Made by a program: the position numbers and the translations under genes
Assembly: GCA_051294375.1 (NCBI GenBank)
Contig: CM119270.1
Span: forward strand, 5,092,152 to 5,156,151
Source: Paraspadella gotoi
Lineage: Eukaryota > Chaetognatha
Direction of reading: 5' to 3'
DNA length: 64,000 nt
Shown: positions 47,123 through 61,135 of the stretch, in pieces
Position numbering within the stretch: the stretch's first letter is position 1
Layout: each line of letters begins with the position of its first letter
Notes under the pieces: model-generated
Told to the model about the DNA's origin: nothing
Database searches by the model: none
Seen by the model: the letters and a program-made list of their open reading frames with translations, nothing else

Positions 47123-47197
<75 letters not shown>

Positions 47198-48270
47198 GAG
47201 AGAGAGAGAGAGAGAGAGAAGAAGAGAGACGAGAGAGAGAGAGAGAGATGAGAGAGAGAGAGAGGTTCATTCCTCACCAGAGATCGAAAAGCTTTTAGTT
47301 TTGGCGATCGCGGAGTTTAGTGATTTTCTGGATGTTTTTGTTATTGAGAAGAGAAAGAGCCGAAGTTTTTAGTTAGTTTTCATACGTTTATTAAACTTTC
47401 TCATTGATTATATCATAGTTATATCATAAAAGAATAAGTTGATTTTTTTCTTGTTTTTTTTTCTCTCAGTTTTCCTGTTTTGAATTTTTACAATGTTCCT
47501 TCTTGTTTTTACTGTATTCTTTATCAGTTTTCCTAATAGGCTTTTGTTTCTTTTTTTGTTTGTGTTTTGTTTTTCATTTTTTTTACTCGTTCTTCTTTTT
47601 CTCTTCTACTTCTCCACCTCCATATGCTCCTTTTACCCATGTCGGCGTCTCACTCTCCTCATCGCAAAAAATCATTAATTAACTGAAATACAAATAACAT
47701 GATAGCCGAAGTAACAACCTATCAATTTAAATAATATGTTCAACTAAGACTGACCGGAACTTTCCTAATTTAAAGACCGACACAACTAAACATTCAACTC
47801 TAATTCGGAGAAAAACTAAAACATAAACTTCATTTTTTTTTGTTTCTCGTTTTTTTTAACTTTACTTTGTTTGAGAGATCTTTTTTGACGAAATCTTGTT
47901 TTCATTTTTGACTTGTTTGAACATCCATCAGCCTGGGATGAATGAATTTATTAGAAGAGAAAAATAATTGAAATTTGAATAAGCGAAGAAGATTTCTAAC
48001 GTCGTTATATATATATACGTACACTTTAAAACGTCATTAACTCTATTTAATTCAAACATATCGCATGGAATGGTAAATTAAAATAGATACAACTACAACT
48101 TGATGAAGCTTTTGTGTCCGACTGCGATTCTTATTCGGAGCAAATGTTCGGTTTCTTGTTTATTGACAAAGAAAATATGAAAGAGAAAAAGAAAGTTAAA
48201 ACGAAAAATAAGAAGATTTATACAGAAAGGAAAAGAATCTAATTATGGAAATGAGCGAAGGTTGAGCCTC

Positions 48271-48295
48271 NNNNNNNNNNNNNNNNNNNNNNNNN
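48271..48295. other. 25-N gap at the second mirror point
   Basis: GAGCGAAGGTTGAGCCTC ends just before it. GAGGCTCACCTTCGCTC appears inverted shortly after it, at about 48380. Confidence 0.9.
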
Positions 48296-49384
48296 GAGGG
48301 AGAGGACTGTAGAAGCGGAGAGAGAGATGAGAGAGAGAGGAGAGAAAGAGAGAGAGAGAGACGAGAGAGAGAGAGAGAGAGGCTCACCTTCGCTCATTTC
48401 CATAATTAGATTCTTTTCCTTTCTGTATAAATCTTCTTATTTTTTCGTTTTAACTTCTTTTTCTCTTTCATATTTTCTTTGTCAATAAACAAGGAAACCG
48501 AACATTTGCTCCGAATAAGAATCGCAGTCGGACACAAAAGCTTCATCAAGTTGTAGTTGTAGTTGTACTTGTATCTATTTTAATTTACCATTTCATGCGA
48601 TATGTTTGAATTAAATAGAGTTAATGACGTTTTAAAGTTGTACGTATATATTATATAACGACGTTAGAAATCTTCTTCGCTTATTCAAATTTCAATTATT
48701 TTTCTCTTCTAATAAATTCATTTCATCCCAGGCTGATGGATGTTCAAACAAGTCAAAAATGAAAACAAGATTTCGTCAAAAAAGATCTCTCAAACAAAGT
48801 AAAGTTAAAAAAAACGAGAAACAAAAAAAAAATGAATTTATGTTTAGTTTTTCTCCGAATGTAGAGTATGAATGTTTAAGTTGTGTCGGTCTTTAAATTA
48901 GGAAAGTGCCTGTCTTAGTTGAACAATTATTTAAATTGATATGGTGTTACTTCGGCATATCATGTTATTGTATTTCAGTTAATTAATTGATTTTTTGCGA
49001 TGAGGAGAGTGAGACGCGACAGGGTAAAAGGAGCATTGGAGGTGGGGAGAAGTAGAAAGAGAAAGAGAACGAGTAAAAAAAATTGAAAAACAAAACAAAG
49101 ACAAAAAAAGAAACAAAAGCCTATTAGGAAAACTGATAAAGAATAAGTAAAACAAGAAGGAACAATGTAAAAATCAAAACAGGAAAATGAGAGAAAAAAA
49201 AACAAGAAAAAATCAACTTATTCTTTTATGATAAACTATGATTAATCAATGAGAAAGTTTAATAAACGTATGAAAACAACTAAAACTTCGCTCTTTCTCT
49301 TCTTAATAACAAAACATCCAGAAATCCACTAAACTCGCGACGCCAAAACTAAAAGCTTTTTCGATCTCTGTGTGAGGAATGAAC

Positions 49385-49415
<31 letters not shown>

Positions 49416-49455
49416 CGTCTCTCTTCTCTCTCTCTCTCTCTCTCTTCTCCTTTCT

Positions 49456-49488
<33 letters not shown>

Positions 49489-50018
49489 GTCTCTCTCTCT
49501 CTCTCTCTCTCTTAGCATTTCCAGCTTTTTTTGGCGACATGGTTATCCACTCCCAAAGTGGGGCATATCGTTTTCCCTCTCTCTCTCTATCTCTCTTCTT
49601 TCTCTTTCTCTCTCTCTCTCTCTCCCCCCTCAAAATGTGGAGCATATCATTTTCTTTCATTCTCCCCCTTCCCCTTTTTCATTACGTCCCACGAGGGAAA
49701 TTCTCTCTCTCTCTCTCTGCACCGCGACGCTCCCTTACTTTTCCTTTCCTTCCTTTTTTCCTTTCTTTCTCTCCTTTTCCTGATTTGCCCCCTTTGCCAT
49801 TCTTTTAATTTTTATTTTCACCTTCATCCTCATCTCTTAACCTTTCTATTCTCAGTTTTATTTTTATCCCTTTTCCCTATTCACTCCCTCATTTCCCCAC
49901 TCCCCTATTCCCTAATCCCTATTTTTCATTCCCCACTCCCTATTCCCCATTCCCAGTTTCCCATTTCCCCACTCCTTCCCCACACTTCCACCACTCATGT
50001 TATATCCTGATCCCCACT

Positions 50019-50090
<72 letters not shown>

Positions 50091-50870
50091 GGTCGACCGC
50101 TGGGGCGTTGTCACGGAAGAGATCGATTTCTGTCCAAAGCTGGAGGGAGGCCAGGGGGGATGAAGCAAAGTAAGGGGTTGAGAAGACGAAAATATGAGGA
50201 ACTGAGACGATGAGGAAGATGCAGTTGTGGCGATTGAGGAAGACAGGAGAAGAAGAAGGGTTGAAAATATGCAGATAAACGACGATTAGAGGAAGAAAGA
50301 GAAAAGAAGAAAGGGTGAGGAGATGAGATTGAAAAGATTGATAAATCGAAAAGTGAGAAGATAATAGAGTTAATATATAATAAGTTGGTGAACGAAGTAA
50401 TACAAATAAAGAAAATTCAACGCGAAAATTTATTCTAGAAGAGAATGTGAAGGGAAATATTTGAGGCACGAATCTAAGAAAAAAAAAGGTTTAGTTTTTT
50501 CGTTTATTTATCTTTGTGAGTATCGCCTACAGTTAACATTCGTCGAGTTATAACGGAAATAAACAGAGGGTATCTCATGAACATTATTCGTGTCATAGAC
50601 ATCAAAAAAGCGCAGCGATTATATAATAGCGACTTTACTATTGTCTCCCTGTATCCATTTCGAAAAGCTTATAAGATTAAAAGCTTCCTTCGTCGCAATG
50701 AAACTCCGAGGCTCCGACAGACGCCACGACCCTCATCATATCATTAATCCTTCAGTCTTCAAAGTTCACGCGACGCTGACTTCACCCAGTCCTCACGTAT
50801 ACTCAACCCTTTAGTCTCCACGTCTCTTCTCCCCTGTCTCCCACTTACTATCTCTCGCCACTATCTTGAT
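48296..50870 (+). repeat. Third copy, mirrored from 45.8-48.27 kb
   Basis: Inverted relative to 45.8-48.27 kb and direct relative to 34.5-37.2 kb. The GA/CT blocks, the TTTCATTACGTCCC region and the TAACATATTCGTC-type words recur in order. The copy ends abruptly near 50870. Confidence 0.8.
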
Positions 50871-53800
50871 TAGCATGCCGGGTGGGGCTCTTCTATTGGA
50901 CCACCTGAGTCGTATGTGCCCCCATTTTAAATAATAGCCGACGTTTATTGATCGTAATCGATGCGAGTTTTAAGATATTTGATACAGATAACGATAACAG
51001 ATACGGTCTCTGTTTAAGATGATAAAGAGAACATGATAATAAAGATGAAGGGTGTAAAGAAGAGACCGTCGAGAGAGGGTACAAAGAAGAGAGACAAAGA
51101 AGCGCAAGAAAGTCGCGCAAATGATGTCCAATGCGGGGTATCTAACATATATCTTCGCTCGTTTTATGAAATTTCAGTACTTTCAAGTCGTGCTTACTCA
51201 TAAAATGAATAGCGGATGAGCATAGCTTCTAAATACAAAAAAAATTCGTTTGCCTACGGGTGACTCTTTTTTCATTTCTTCCTCCTCTCTCTCTCTCTTC
51301 TCGTCGTGCGTCGGATGAAATATCTGCTAGCGTCATCGTGCTGTGCATGTGACTCGTGCTACGAGAGAGTACTCCGTGCGATAGAGATGAGAGTATGAGA
51401 AGCAGGCGCGGACTTGACGGTTCCTCCCATTCATACAACGTGCCCTTGTATCAACTTTAGTGTGATGCAGTGATATTTCCGCGTTCTCACACACCAAACT
51501 CATTATAGTATTGAGAGATTTCTGCCTCTGTGTTAGAGGTTTCTCTATATCTGTGTTACAAGAGAGTAGGAATTGAGTTATAATACGAATATCAAGACGA
51601 ACAACAGAGAACGAAACTCATGAAATAGGTTGATCTGGACGAGAAAATTGTGTCAATAGAGATGGGAGATTAAATGATTAGTGACACTGAGATTTAAGGC
51701 TGTCGATCGCGCTGTGGACAATATTTAAGTAATTAGTAATAACAAAATGATAGTAACACGCCGCATAGCATTAAGAAACTACACTCAGATACTCAGAGAC
51801 ATCAAGACGAACAGACGCGGAACGGGAAGCGCGGACGAGCGTATGCGCACGACGCAGACAGAATCGGCACTAAACTTACGAATGAGGACTCTGATACGCG
51901 AACAACAACAAATAGAGCGTCAAGAAGATCTAGCATGGTGTACGACCACGTAGGAACACAGTGACTGAATATGACAGAAGTATTGACAGCCTAGTCATCG
52001 TGATTACTCCGAAGACACTATTGATGAAAAACGAAAAACAATCATACTCAAAATTGAATGCGATAAAAGTCCGCGCGAGGAACAAGCAATAGAAAGTCCG
52101 CTCGTATAGAGCTATTACGATAACAAAGCTCAACAAAAATTCTCGGAATTAGAAAGAAGAGCGAGAGGAGAGACAAGGGAGAAAGAAAGGAAAGAAAAAA
52201 GGATGTGTAAAAAATTAGATTCTCTCTCAATCAGAGTCGCGCAGCAGAGAAAGAGAATCCGGGAATGAAAAAAAGGCGCGGTTCCTGTTCCAACGCGGAG
52301 TTGGCAAAAAGGCTCTGAAACCCGGGCACTTGGTTTCGCTGGTGGGACGACGAGAGAGTTAGACAAGCCTCTCTCCGCTCTCAGATGTGGTCTGAGAACT
52401 TGTGCAGAGAGGGAGGGTCCCTTCGTGGAGAATGGACGGAAGCTGCATATTTATGTCTCTATGCCCTGGAGCGCTTTTTAGGGACTCGCTGAGCTGAACT
52501 ATTTTTTTTGGACTTATGGTGTAGATAAAAGATTGGGTTTCGAGATAATTATGAGACATGAAAATTTTATTAATGTCGCCGGGATTGTTAATATTATTTC
52601 TCATAACGTTAAAGCATCAACAGGTATCTTTAAAATTAAAAACGAGCTATATGAACATAGAGAACAGAAGAAAGTGAGATAAATATGACCGTGAAGACGA
52701 AGAAACATGGAATGTGAAATTAGTAAAGATAAAGAAAGAAAGATAAATGTATTAGAGACACAGACCGTTAGTAATATAATGACTGATAATCCATTAGTAA
52801 TATATTCGAGAGTGAGAAGAACAGGAAAGAAAGGAAAGATAAGACAGCAAAGCATCTGAAGAATTTAAGGATAGATTTATATATGGATATATGTAGATTG
52901 AGTCAGTTGATTGATGAATATTTTTCCCAAGTTAGATAATGAGTGTATTGGTCATATAGTTAAGTCATAAATCGAATCTACGATTTCAGTGTGGATCGAG
53001 CTTCATACTCGCTCACACAGATAATACAGAAGAAGAAATAAAAAATGCCACATCGCGCGAAAGATAATACGATTGGATATAGAAGGAAAATACTAATAAG
53101 AGATAGTAAAATTAGGAAAGAGTGAGAATCTTGGAATGGAAAATCTGGTGCGAGAGAGTACAGTTAAAATCACAATTCTGTGTAGGACAAGATATGTAGA
53201 AATATTAATATTAATAAGTATCCATGACGAAATGAAGGACAGAGTGAATCGAATATGGTGTAAAGATTTCTCAAACAAATAACGAATCCGCTTTATAGTG
53301 ACTCGTGAAATGTAAGTGTACCCACCCGCTTCTGTAACATTACAAATCCAAAAAAGGTTGTCATAATTCGTGTTGATCGCGCGTGAATCGTATAGATAAT
53401 AGATCGGAATTCAGTGTTTTGGTTTATTTAGGATTTAAAATCAAGACACTAGCAGTATATAGTCGCGCTAGCGCGCAAGAGAATAATTTTTACAGTGAGT
53501 TTTTTATGGAGGTGACGTTCAGTTTTGGTACAAGAGCTAAGAAGATTATTCTGTTTACGAGAAACATCGCACTCCTTTACGCACGAGGAATTTTTATAGA
53601 CCACACACGAGCATTCCGCGAGAGAACAGAGAGTGATCCTTCTCTCTTTCTACTAATCTACTTTCGTCTCTGCGTCTCTCTCTCATTTCTTCTCTCCTCT
53701 CTTTCTCTTTTATCTCTCTCCCCTACTTCGCCTTACTCTCTTCCACTCCTCCTTACTTTTTCTCTCTCTTTCTCCTCTGCTTACCTCTCTTCTCTCTCTA

Positions 53801-54599
53801 TACACGTTTCTTGCTCTGTCTGGCTTCCTTAATTCCTCTCACATTACCTTTTTTTTTTGCCATCATATCCTGCCTAACGATCACATCATCGACTCTCCCC
53901 TATTCTCGTCTCCAGCTCCAAGACGCCAACCGAGATCAGAGTGGCGATTAGCGTGGACATATGCCTAGGATGTATCATCAAGCACCGCGCGAGCAGCTCG
54001 CGCTTCAGTGCTCTGAAAGACAAGATGCTGAAAAGCCATCTATGCCATTCTCGTACGCCTCCTGACCGCAGTAACAAGAGCTGCATTCAAACATCATAAA
54101 GGAGACCGACTTACCATAACCACGGCACTAGATCAAAGGGGAATAACAAAAGAGAACACGGTCGTACGTAGACAGGATTTCCTCCGGCCGACGCTACGAG
54201 GTACGAGAACCGCCTTAGCGGACAGGTCTGACAAACACAGCTTTCGATATACTTTTCTTCCATTATTAGTCCTTTTAATACAAGAGACCTACGATATTCT
54301 CTATGTCCTATCTCAACATAGCAATTGTAGAGTTTTATAATTTGTATGTTTTTCGTTATATGTTGTCAAATTTTCAGAAAGTTCAGCCAAATATGAAAAG
54401 TTACGCCTGCGCAGTGCTTACAAAGAAATGTACTTGCTAAAGTCACCAATTATTCTCTATATAGATAATTTCTTGGTATTCGTGTCTTCAATTTCTGTGT
54501 TTATGTTCGTCTCTCTTGTGCTCTTTCTCCTCTTGCTTTATAATCTAGCAAATTGTGAAGCACATATTCCCATGTGTTACTTCTAGATCTTATTAAACA

Positions 54600-54860
54600 G
54601 AGAAAAGGTATAGGAGCCAAGCATGAAACCTTTCGAGGGTGTCAATTCGAATCCCTTCGTTGAAGAGAGCATACTCGCAAATGCATACATTGCTGATGGC
54701 GCTCCTCTTTCGCCCCAGAGACTTATTCAGCGTGAAGTCCCCTACTCACTCTTTCTTCCCTTTCACGTCGCACAGACATAAAGTTTTGTCTGTTCCTATT
54801 TATCAATTTTTCTTAACCTTTACTCTCTTTGTCAAAGGAGCTTCATACATATAAATATAT
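54600..54860 (-). mobile_element. Degenerate copy of the tRNA-like SINE
   Basis: AAAGTTTTGTCTG, TATCAATTTTTCTTAAC and GTCAAAGGAGCTTCATAC match the tail next to the tRNA-like part at 39.20-39.27 kb. The tRNA-like part is barely recognisable (GCATACTCGCAAATGCATAC). Confidence 0.4.
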
Positions 54861-55120
54861 CTCACAAACCTCGCGTGTAATAATCAAAGTGTGCATTTTC
54901 ACCGACACCAACTAGCACACGAACACAGCAGCACTGACGAACAACTCTATCCACTAACACATCGATCTATATCAAACTCCATCTCTCACCACAAAAAAAA
55001 AACATTTTATTTAAAACGTCTATTGGCTCTCAGGGTGGAAAGAGCCACAGAAGCCCAAACCTCAAAGAGTGAAGTGGACGAGACGCAGAGAAAGGAGAGA
55101 AACGAACGTGAGTCTCCGAC

Positions 55121-55158
<38 letters not shown>

Positions 55159-57634
55159 GAGACACGCCAGAGGGCCCTCTGAGATGGTCCCAAGAAGACA
55201 ATACTCAGCGAATTTTTTCGTCGTGCGGGCAAATATTATAAATTTCCATGGCCCAAATTAGGTTCTCTTTCCATGGCGTGAGATTTGAATATATATATTT
55301 ATTAATTTCTCCATCTCTAAATTGCAAAGCGCACGTTAGAAAAAGATTTTATATCTCTGGTGGAGGCTGTTCTCTCTGTTAATAAAAAAAAAAATTAAAA
55401 ACGATAGACAATGGTGAAGGATTACTGCGCTGATAGGACGTCAGATAACCTTATAGATTTAAGCCGAAAGTGACAATGGTCTACGCGCTCCGGTCTCTGT
55501 AGGGACCATTTAATTTGTACGAAAAAAGTGTGACCTCTTTTAGAATTGAGTTATGTATAGACAGATACGAAAAAATCACTTTCCTATTCTTTCGGTCGCC
55601 AATATAATTAGTTATCATTAAAAAACGCTCAGAGCAAGATAGAGAAATCATAGTGATATTAAGTTCCGGATACTTATTCGGACTGACTAAAAAATATATT
55701 TTATACTGATTTCTTAGTGTGTACATATTTATATACTAGAGAGTCATATAATGCACCTTTAGCTTTTATTTCATCTATATAACAATATATCAAATCAGTT
55801 ATTATTGTCAGAGGTGCCTAAGCTACTACTCGCTAATGTCAGTTCTATACAAGATGGAATGTATTGAGACATACCTCTTGCCAACGACACGATACAGACG
55901 CGCGCGCCGACGATACATCACGCCAAAATTTGAAAAAACCAACTAAACACGACAAGTCGCTCTGTATAGGCAGAGTGCAGAACAGAAAAATGTTTGGCTT
56001 TGGCCATTTGGAAGCGCGAACGCAAATCTCCGGACCGGATATGAATATTGTGAAGCGAAATATACGGCTCATCGTCAAACCGCTATCGCATCTCTCTCAT
56101 AATCCTTGCTCTGTGCGCACAACCTAGTCAGTCATCACTTCCTAGCTCACCTACTCGGTAGCACACTCCACTGTATTTGCACCACTCTTTCTCCCCCCCA
56201 CCCCCTCGTCCGGCACTAAAACGTAAACGGGTAGATGAGACCTACAACTCCATACGCTCCGGCTCGACTCGAACTGTGCGCATCGACAAGTCTCGCTCCT
56301 TTCGCACACGCATGTAACGTAACTCACCCGTGGCGATCAGCCAACCTTCCATTTGTGCGTTCTCCTCCCTCCCTCCAAAAAGACATTTAGGTCTCGTGGG
56401 TGGATGTCGACATCAGCACGACGACCGACGCAGAACGGACGACGCGACGCACTCAGGGCGACGACGGACGCTGCGCCTGAGTTGTTACTATGGCTCCACG
56501 GAACGACCTCTCGGTTGTGATGATCGTAGCACGGATTGCTCGTAACTGATCTCGTCGACATTAGTGAGTCCAGGGATATAGGGCACAGTACTCGCAGAAA
56601 GAGAGGAGAATATTGATATATCACCTTCTTATAATATAGGTAGGATATCAACAAAACAAATTCTTGTGTGTGGTGCGTACATTTTCGTTTCTATATAATC
56701 TCTCATCTCTCTCTTTTTTTCTTCTTCTCTTCTTCTTTCTTCTTGTCTCCTGACTCTCTCAGAATCTCGTCGTGTCTCTTGTTCGCATCACTTCGTGCGA
56801 TCTCTCTTATCTGTCTTCACTTCTCTCTCCTGCTATGACTACCTCCTTCTTACACTTTCATTCATATACTGCAGTGTACATACAAATCTCACATCTCTAT
56901 CTATTCACTTTAATCTCGTATGGTCGTTTTTCACTGTGTATGGTATACTCCGCGTTCGGTTCATTATGTGAAGAACTAGCATCGAATTAACATTTAATAA
57001 AATGACCTTTTCTCTTAAGTAGTGTTGACTAAGGCTACTACCTCGCATCTCTCGTCACACGATCGACTATTCTACACCGGAGAGCAGCAGAAAATCAATT
57101 TTTTCCGCCCTCGCAGACTCGAGGCCATAAAAAGGAGTCAGAGCATGTGAAAGGTCGAAAATATTGCGGATTTTCACATGGTGGATATACATTAATGATC
57201 ACAGTTTTGTTATAGGAGTGTAATCAGTGAGTCCTTCAAAGATGGTACGTGGCTAAATAGAATATAGTAGTAATCACGATGTGTTCTGGCTGCAGGAGGG
57301 CGGAAGGGATTAATAATATGATTGATATGAACGGAGTATACTTAATGGGAGAGCTCCAATATAAGGACTAGTCGAGTGTAAAAATTATAGATATGTTTAT
57401 AATGGTCTCGGTCCGAAGTCCCAACGCAGCGAAGTTGATCCACCAAACCCGTGCACCCTCATCACGCTGGCATCACCGCCTGATTTCAATATACCTCAGC
57501 GACGCTCTCAAGCTCTTCACCAGCGTGTACCCTTATATAATGTTCCGATACCACGATTTCACCTGTCATAATTGACTTTAAGGCACAGTGATACGAGCCG
57601 TTCGCTCGAGAGTGTATTTTCTGATTATTTGGAT

Positions 57635-57805
57635 ACTACGTGCTTTCGGGTATTGTCACTAAAGCAATCGTCTCGTGGCTCACCCATTCCGACCAGGTCA
57701 ATACCAATAGCCTGCAACAAAGTCAGCCGTCGAGTGAGAGCACGCAGGTGTGATTTTCTCCGGCGACATTTTCTAACCAACCACTCGTGGGCCTTCCCAT
57801 TGAGC
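57635..57805 (-). pseudogene. Possible degenerate coding fragment
   Basis: A minus-strand frame between two stops reads LNGKAHEWLVRKCRRRKSHL and continues with ALTRRLTLLQAIGIDLVGMG. It looks like protein sequence but has no start, no splice sites and no family I can name. Confidence 0.2.
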
Positions 57806-58748
57806 TTTTAGCCTTCTTCACTGTTCCGTTACTTAACTTATTGTCTGTATCGCCACTCGCATTGTCACGCGCACAAGAAGACCGTGTATTCTCCACCCTT
57901 TTCCTTCTATCCTTTTTCTATCTTTCCTGTGATGCATAATCCGTTTCAGCGCACCCATCTATCACTTCCTGCCACCCTCCCTTCAAACCTTCGCCACGTA
58001 TTTGCTTTCCCGCACCGAACAAGTGATTGATCGGGCCTTGAGTGCGACCTGTATTGATCTTACACGAGAGTATCTTGGCAGGCCTCTCGCGCAGACTCCC
58101 GCGTCAAGCGATTCGAGCAATTGCAACTGATTCCCGGCCAGATGACCACGGTGCGACCCTTGGTCTCTCTGGCATCCTCTCCACTCCTCTACTTCGCTGC
58201 TCATGGAATGCTCGCTCTCTATATTTCTTTCTTCTTCTTTCCCTCTCTCGCATTCCCTCGCATCTCCCTCGCCATTACTCATTTCTGTTGCCCCTGTCTG
58301 AGGTCGTACAGCCGCAAGCAATAAAAAACTACATCCAAGCACTGATGGCCATGCCTGAAAAACACACTACTCGTACTGGATGACCCCGCGGCGAACGACG
58401 ACGGATCGACGAACGACTACCTCGAGCGCGCAGACGCGATCTCCTTGCCTACCGCTGGGCCTAGCTAGACCGGAACCGAAGAGACAAACAAAATAACAAA
58501 GACGAGCCTTTATTTACAGGAACGAAAGTTATACCGGCCATTCACTTCGAAGGCGCAAGTTTTTGTTTCTGCGTCTCTATGAGAAAGATGAGTGCGATGT
58601 TACAATCAAAAGTTTGTCTATTGTTTGATTTTTGTATGCAATTGCTCCGCACAGAGTGTAAGAAAAACGAGAAGAGGATAGTATTACAAAACATACAAAT
58701 CCACGATAATCCAACTCCACTCCCACAAGCCCTAAAAAGAGAAGACAC

Positions 58749-58935
58749 CTGCGAGAACGAGCCGCCTTGAACGCGTTCCGAGCTGCCAATGGGATGAAGA
58801 GCCCGTTGTTGGCGAACCAAAACCGGATGCAGCAGGCGGGGGTCCTGCTCCGCACGATGGAGAGCGGGAGCTTCCGGATGACCAAGGGGACTCGACGAGG
58901 GCGCCGCCCGGTGCCACGGGCGCCAGGCGCCGTGA
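58749..58935 (-). CDS. Candidate internal exon with strong splice sites
   Basis: On the minus strand the acceptor CTCTCGTCCGCCGTTTCAG ends at 58936 and the donor TCTCGCAG|GTGTCT follows 58749, enclosing 187 GC-rich bases open in all three frames. The frame with G/C at most third positions reads RRVPLVIRKLPLSIVRSRTP and then CCIRFWFANNGLFIPLAARN. A further consensus donor GCAAG|GTGAGTA at about 59110 would end the preceding exon. The plus strand is also open (QNRMQQAGVLLRTMESG), so strand and frame are not certain. I recognise no family. Confidence 0.4.
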
Positions 58936-61060
58936 CTGAAACGGCGGACGAGAGTGATTATTGTCGGGAGCGGGACGGAGCGGAGTTGAGCAATAGCAGA
59001 ATGGCGGGAGAACACGTTGCGTATGAGAAGATGTTGTGAGGGGGCGTGGAGGCGTGGAGGATTCTCTCTTTGGGGGCAGTCGCGAGGCTGAGCGGTCATT
59101 GATACTCACCTTGCGATGGTGGGAGGGGAATATTAAATTGTGATTAGAGAAACTGAGTTTTGCTATATTTGTTTTTAAATCAATTGATCAGACGGACAAT
59201 TAAGTGTTAAATCAGATTTATATTCGAAGTTACTGTAGTGTTCGAGTGAAATATAATATTAGACCGCGAGGATTGATGATTTGCTTAAGGTTTACTTTAA
59301 CTCTCATAAGGTAGGAGGCATACTTCGTCAACATGATGTGTAGCGTACGTTAGCACGGGCACGAGTAACGGTGCGGAGCTGAATTCGTATACCAGTTTTC
59401 GTAGACAGAACCCTTGAAGTTCGACGTTTCGATTAAAGGGGCTGATTCGAAATCTAGTACGGATTCGAACTAATTTAATATAACATAATTACTTTTTTTT
59501 TTCGTTTCCTAGGATTTTCAGAAGTCTTTCTTTTTATGGGGGTGATCGATGGTCTAATTGAACTCTACGTCGTAGAATTTACGCACCAATGACAAGTGTT
59601 TAACAGACGTCTACGCCACTTGACGCGCCACAGAAATAAGAGATACCGATTGATCGCACGCACGAATGATATTTTTGGGAGACCCGAAAGTTCTTGATTT
59701 GGAAACCCGAGTCGCTTACGACGGATTGAGACCGACAAAGCCCCCTTCTATTCGACAACCATCTCTGACGCAAATAAAACCGCGAATGCTTCAACCACCT
59801 GAACAAGCGAACGGAGCCCATGATCGACGGTGGGTTGAGGCTGATGACTCGAGCGTGAGACGTGACGAGGTGTAGAGAGAGAGGGTGGTCAGCTTGCCCT
59901 GAGAGTGGAAGAAGCTGCGATATCGACCAGTAGGTTTTGAGGCTGTAGATTAGCCGCGAACGAAGAGAGACTTGGGAATGTAGAGGATCAGACGTCTATC
60001 TTTGACGTCTAGCGATCAGAGGCGAAGGATGTGTGAGGGTAGAGATCACTGATATGTGGAATTGATGGGATAGGTGAAGACCGTGTAGAGAATTCAGAGA
60101 CGAGTGGATTTATTATATCTTTCTCTCCCTGTGTAGCAGGCGATTGGCTGGTAGTCTTGGAGAATTTTACCAGTCTCTGATAGATTCTTGGGTCTCTCTC
60201 TCTCTCTCTCAAAATCCGTTTTGAATAAAACAAACGTATTCTTTCTATCTTTCGAGCGAAACCAATAAAAAATAAATCTAATTATTCCTCCTACAAAAAA
60301 AGATATTTTTTTTGTCCAAACGTAAAAAAAGTTTCTGCGATTGGAATCGTAATTGTATTCAACGCAAAAACGTTAACTTAAGTGTAAGAATTTTATTAAT
60401 AAAATTTAAGAAAAAACAATCCAAGGAAATTCAATATACATTTAATAAAATACTAGTACTAGGTTACTAAGTTACTAAGTTACTAAGTAACTAAGGCAAA
60501 AAAAATAAAGAAAAAGAAAAGTAAAAAGTGTAAATTCTTGCGAAAAAAAATTCTAGTCAAGAGAAGAAAGGAGTTAAAACTGAAAGAAGAAAAGACAGAG
60601 AAATGACTACAGAAGCCTAAGAATAAAAGTAAAAAAAAGTTAAAAAATACGAAAAAGTGAATAATCAAACGAATGATACATATTAGCAATTACTCTAAGA
60701 GATAAAATATGAAAATATATTAAATATTTTGAGAAAAATAAAAAATCAATGTGAAAATTTGAAAACCTGTCTGTCCAATTATCTGTCAAAAAAAAAAAAC
60801 AACAAAAAACAATAAGTAAAAGTCAATAAAAGAATTCTACATTTTTTTCCCGTCCACGAGCAGGGCGGGAACAAGTTTTTTTTATGGATTTCAAACTAAT
60901 ATCTTTTAACATTCTTCAGCCCTTCAGGCGAGACATTAGTTTAAAATGTTTTTTATCAATAATTTTCACCTGCTCGAGATCGTTAAAAATGTTTGAAATG
61001 TTTTTATTTCGAAAAGGATGTTTGACATTCTTCCTCATAACACGCTTCGCCCTTCAATCT

Positions 61061-61067
<7 letters not shown>

Positions 61068-61126
<59 letters not shown>

Positions 61127-61135
61127 GAGAGAGAC
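61068..61135 (+). repeat. (GA)n microsatellite
   Basis: Interrupted GA units; the mirror of the CT-rich stretch at 33.43-33.57 kb. Confidence 0.9.

Larger units (their letters stand above)
41890..48270 (-). repeat. Right arm of the central palindrome
   Basis: Inverted copy of 34520-41864. It contains the SINE copy at 43465-43895, the open version of the Asp-rich exon at 44850-44961, and a 778-N gap. It repeats landmarks of the left arm down to the CT-rich blocks at 46.5-47.3 kb, with indels throughout. Confidence 0.85.
50871..60189. other. Block without a partner in the window
   Basis: Sequence of a different texture, with few long microsatellites and many CG-containing words. It lies between the end of the third palindrome copy and a (CT)n run at 60.19 kb. 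A degenerate SINE copy sits at 54.6-54.86 kb and a well-bounded candidate exon at 58.75-58.94 kb. Other frames are short or broken; it may be a noisy uncorrected stretch. Confidence 0.6.
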
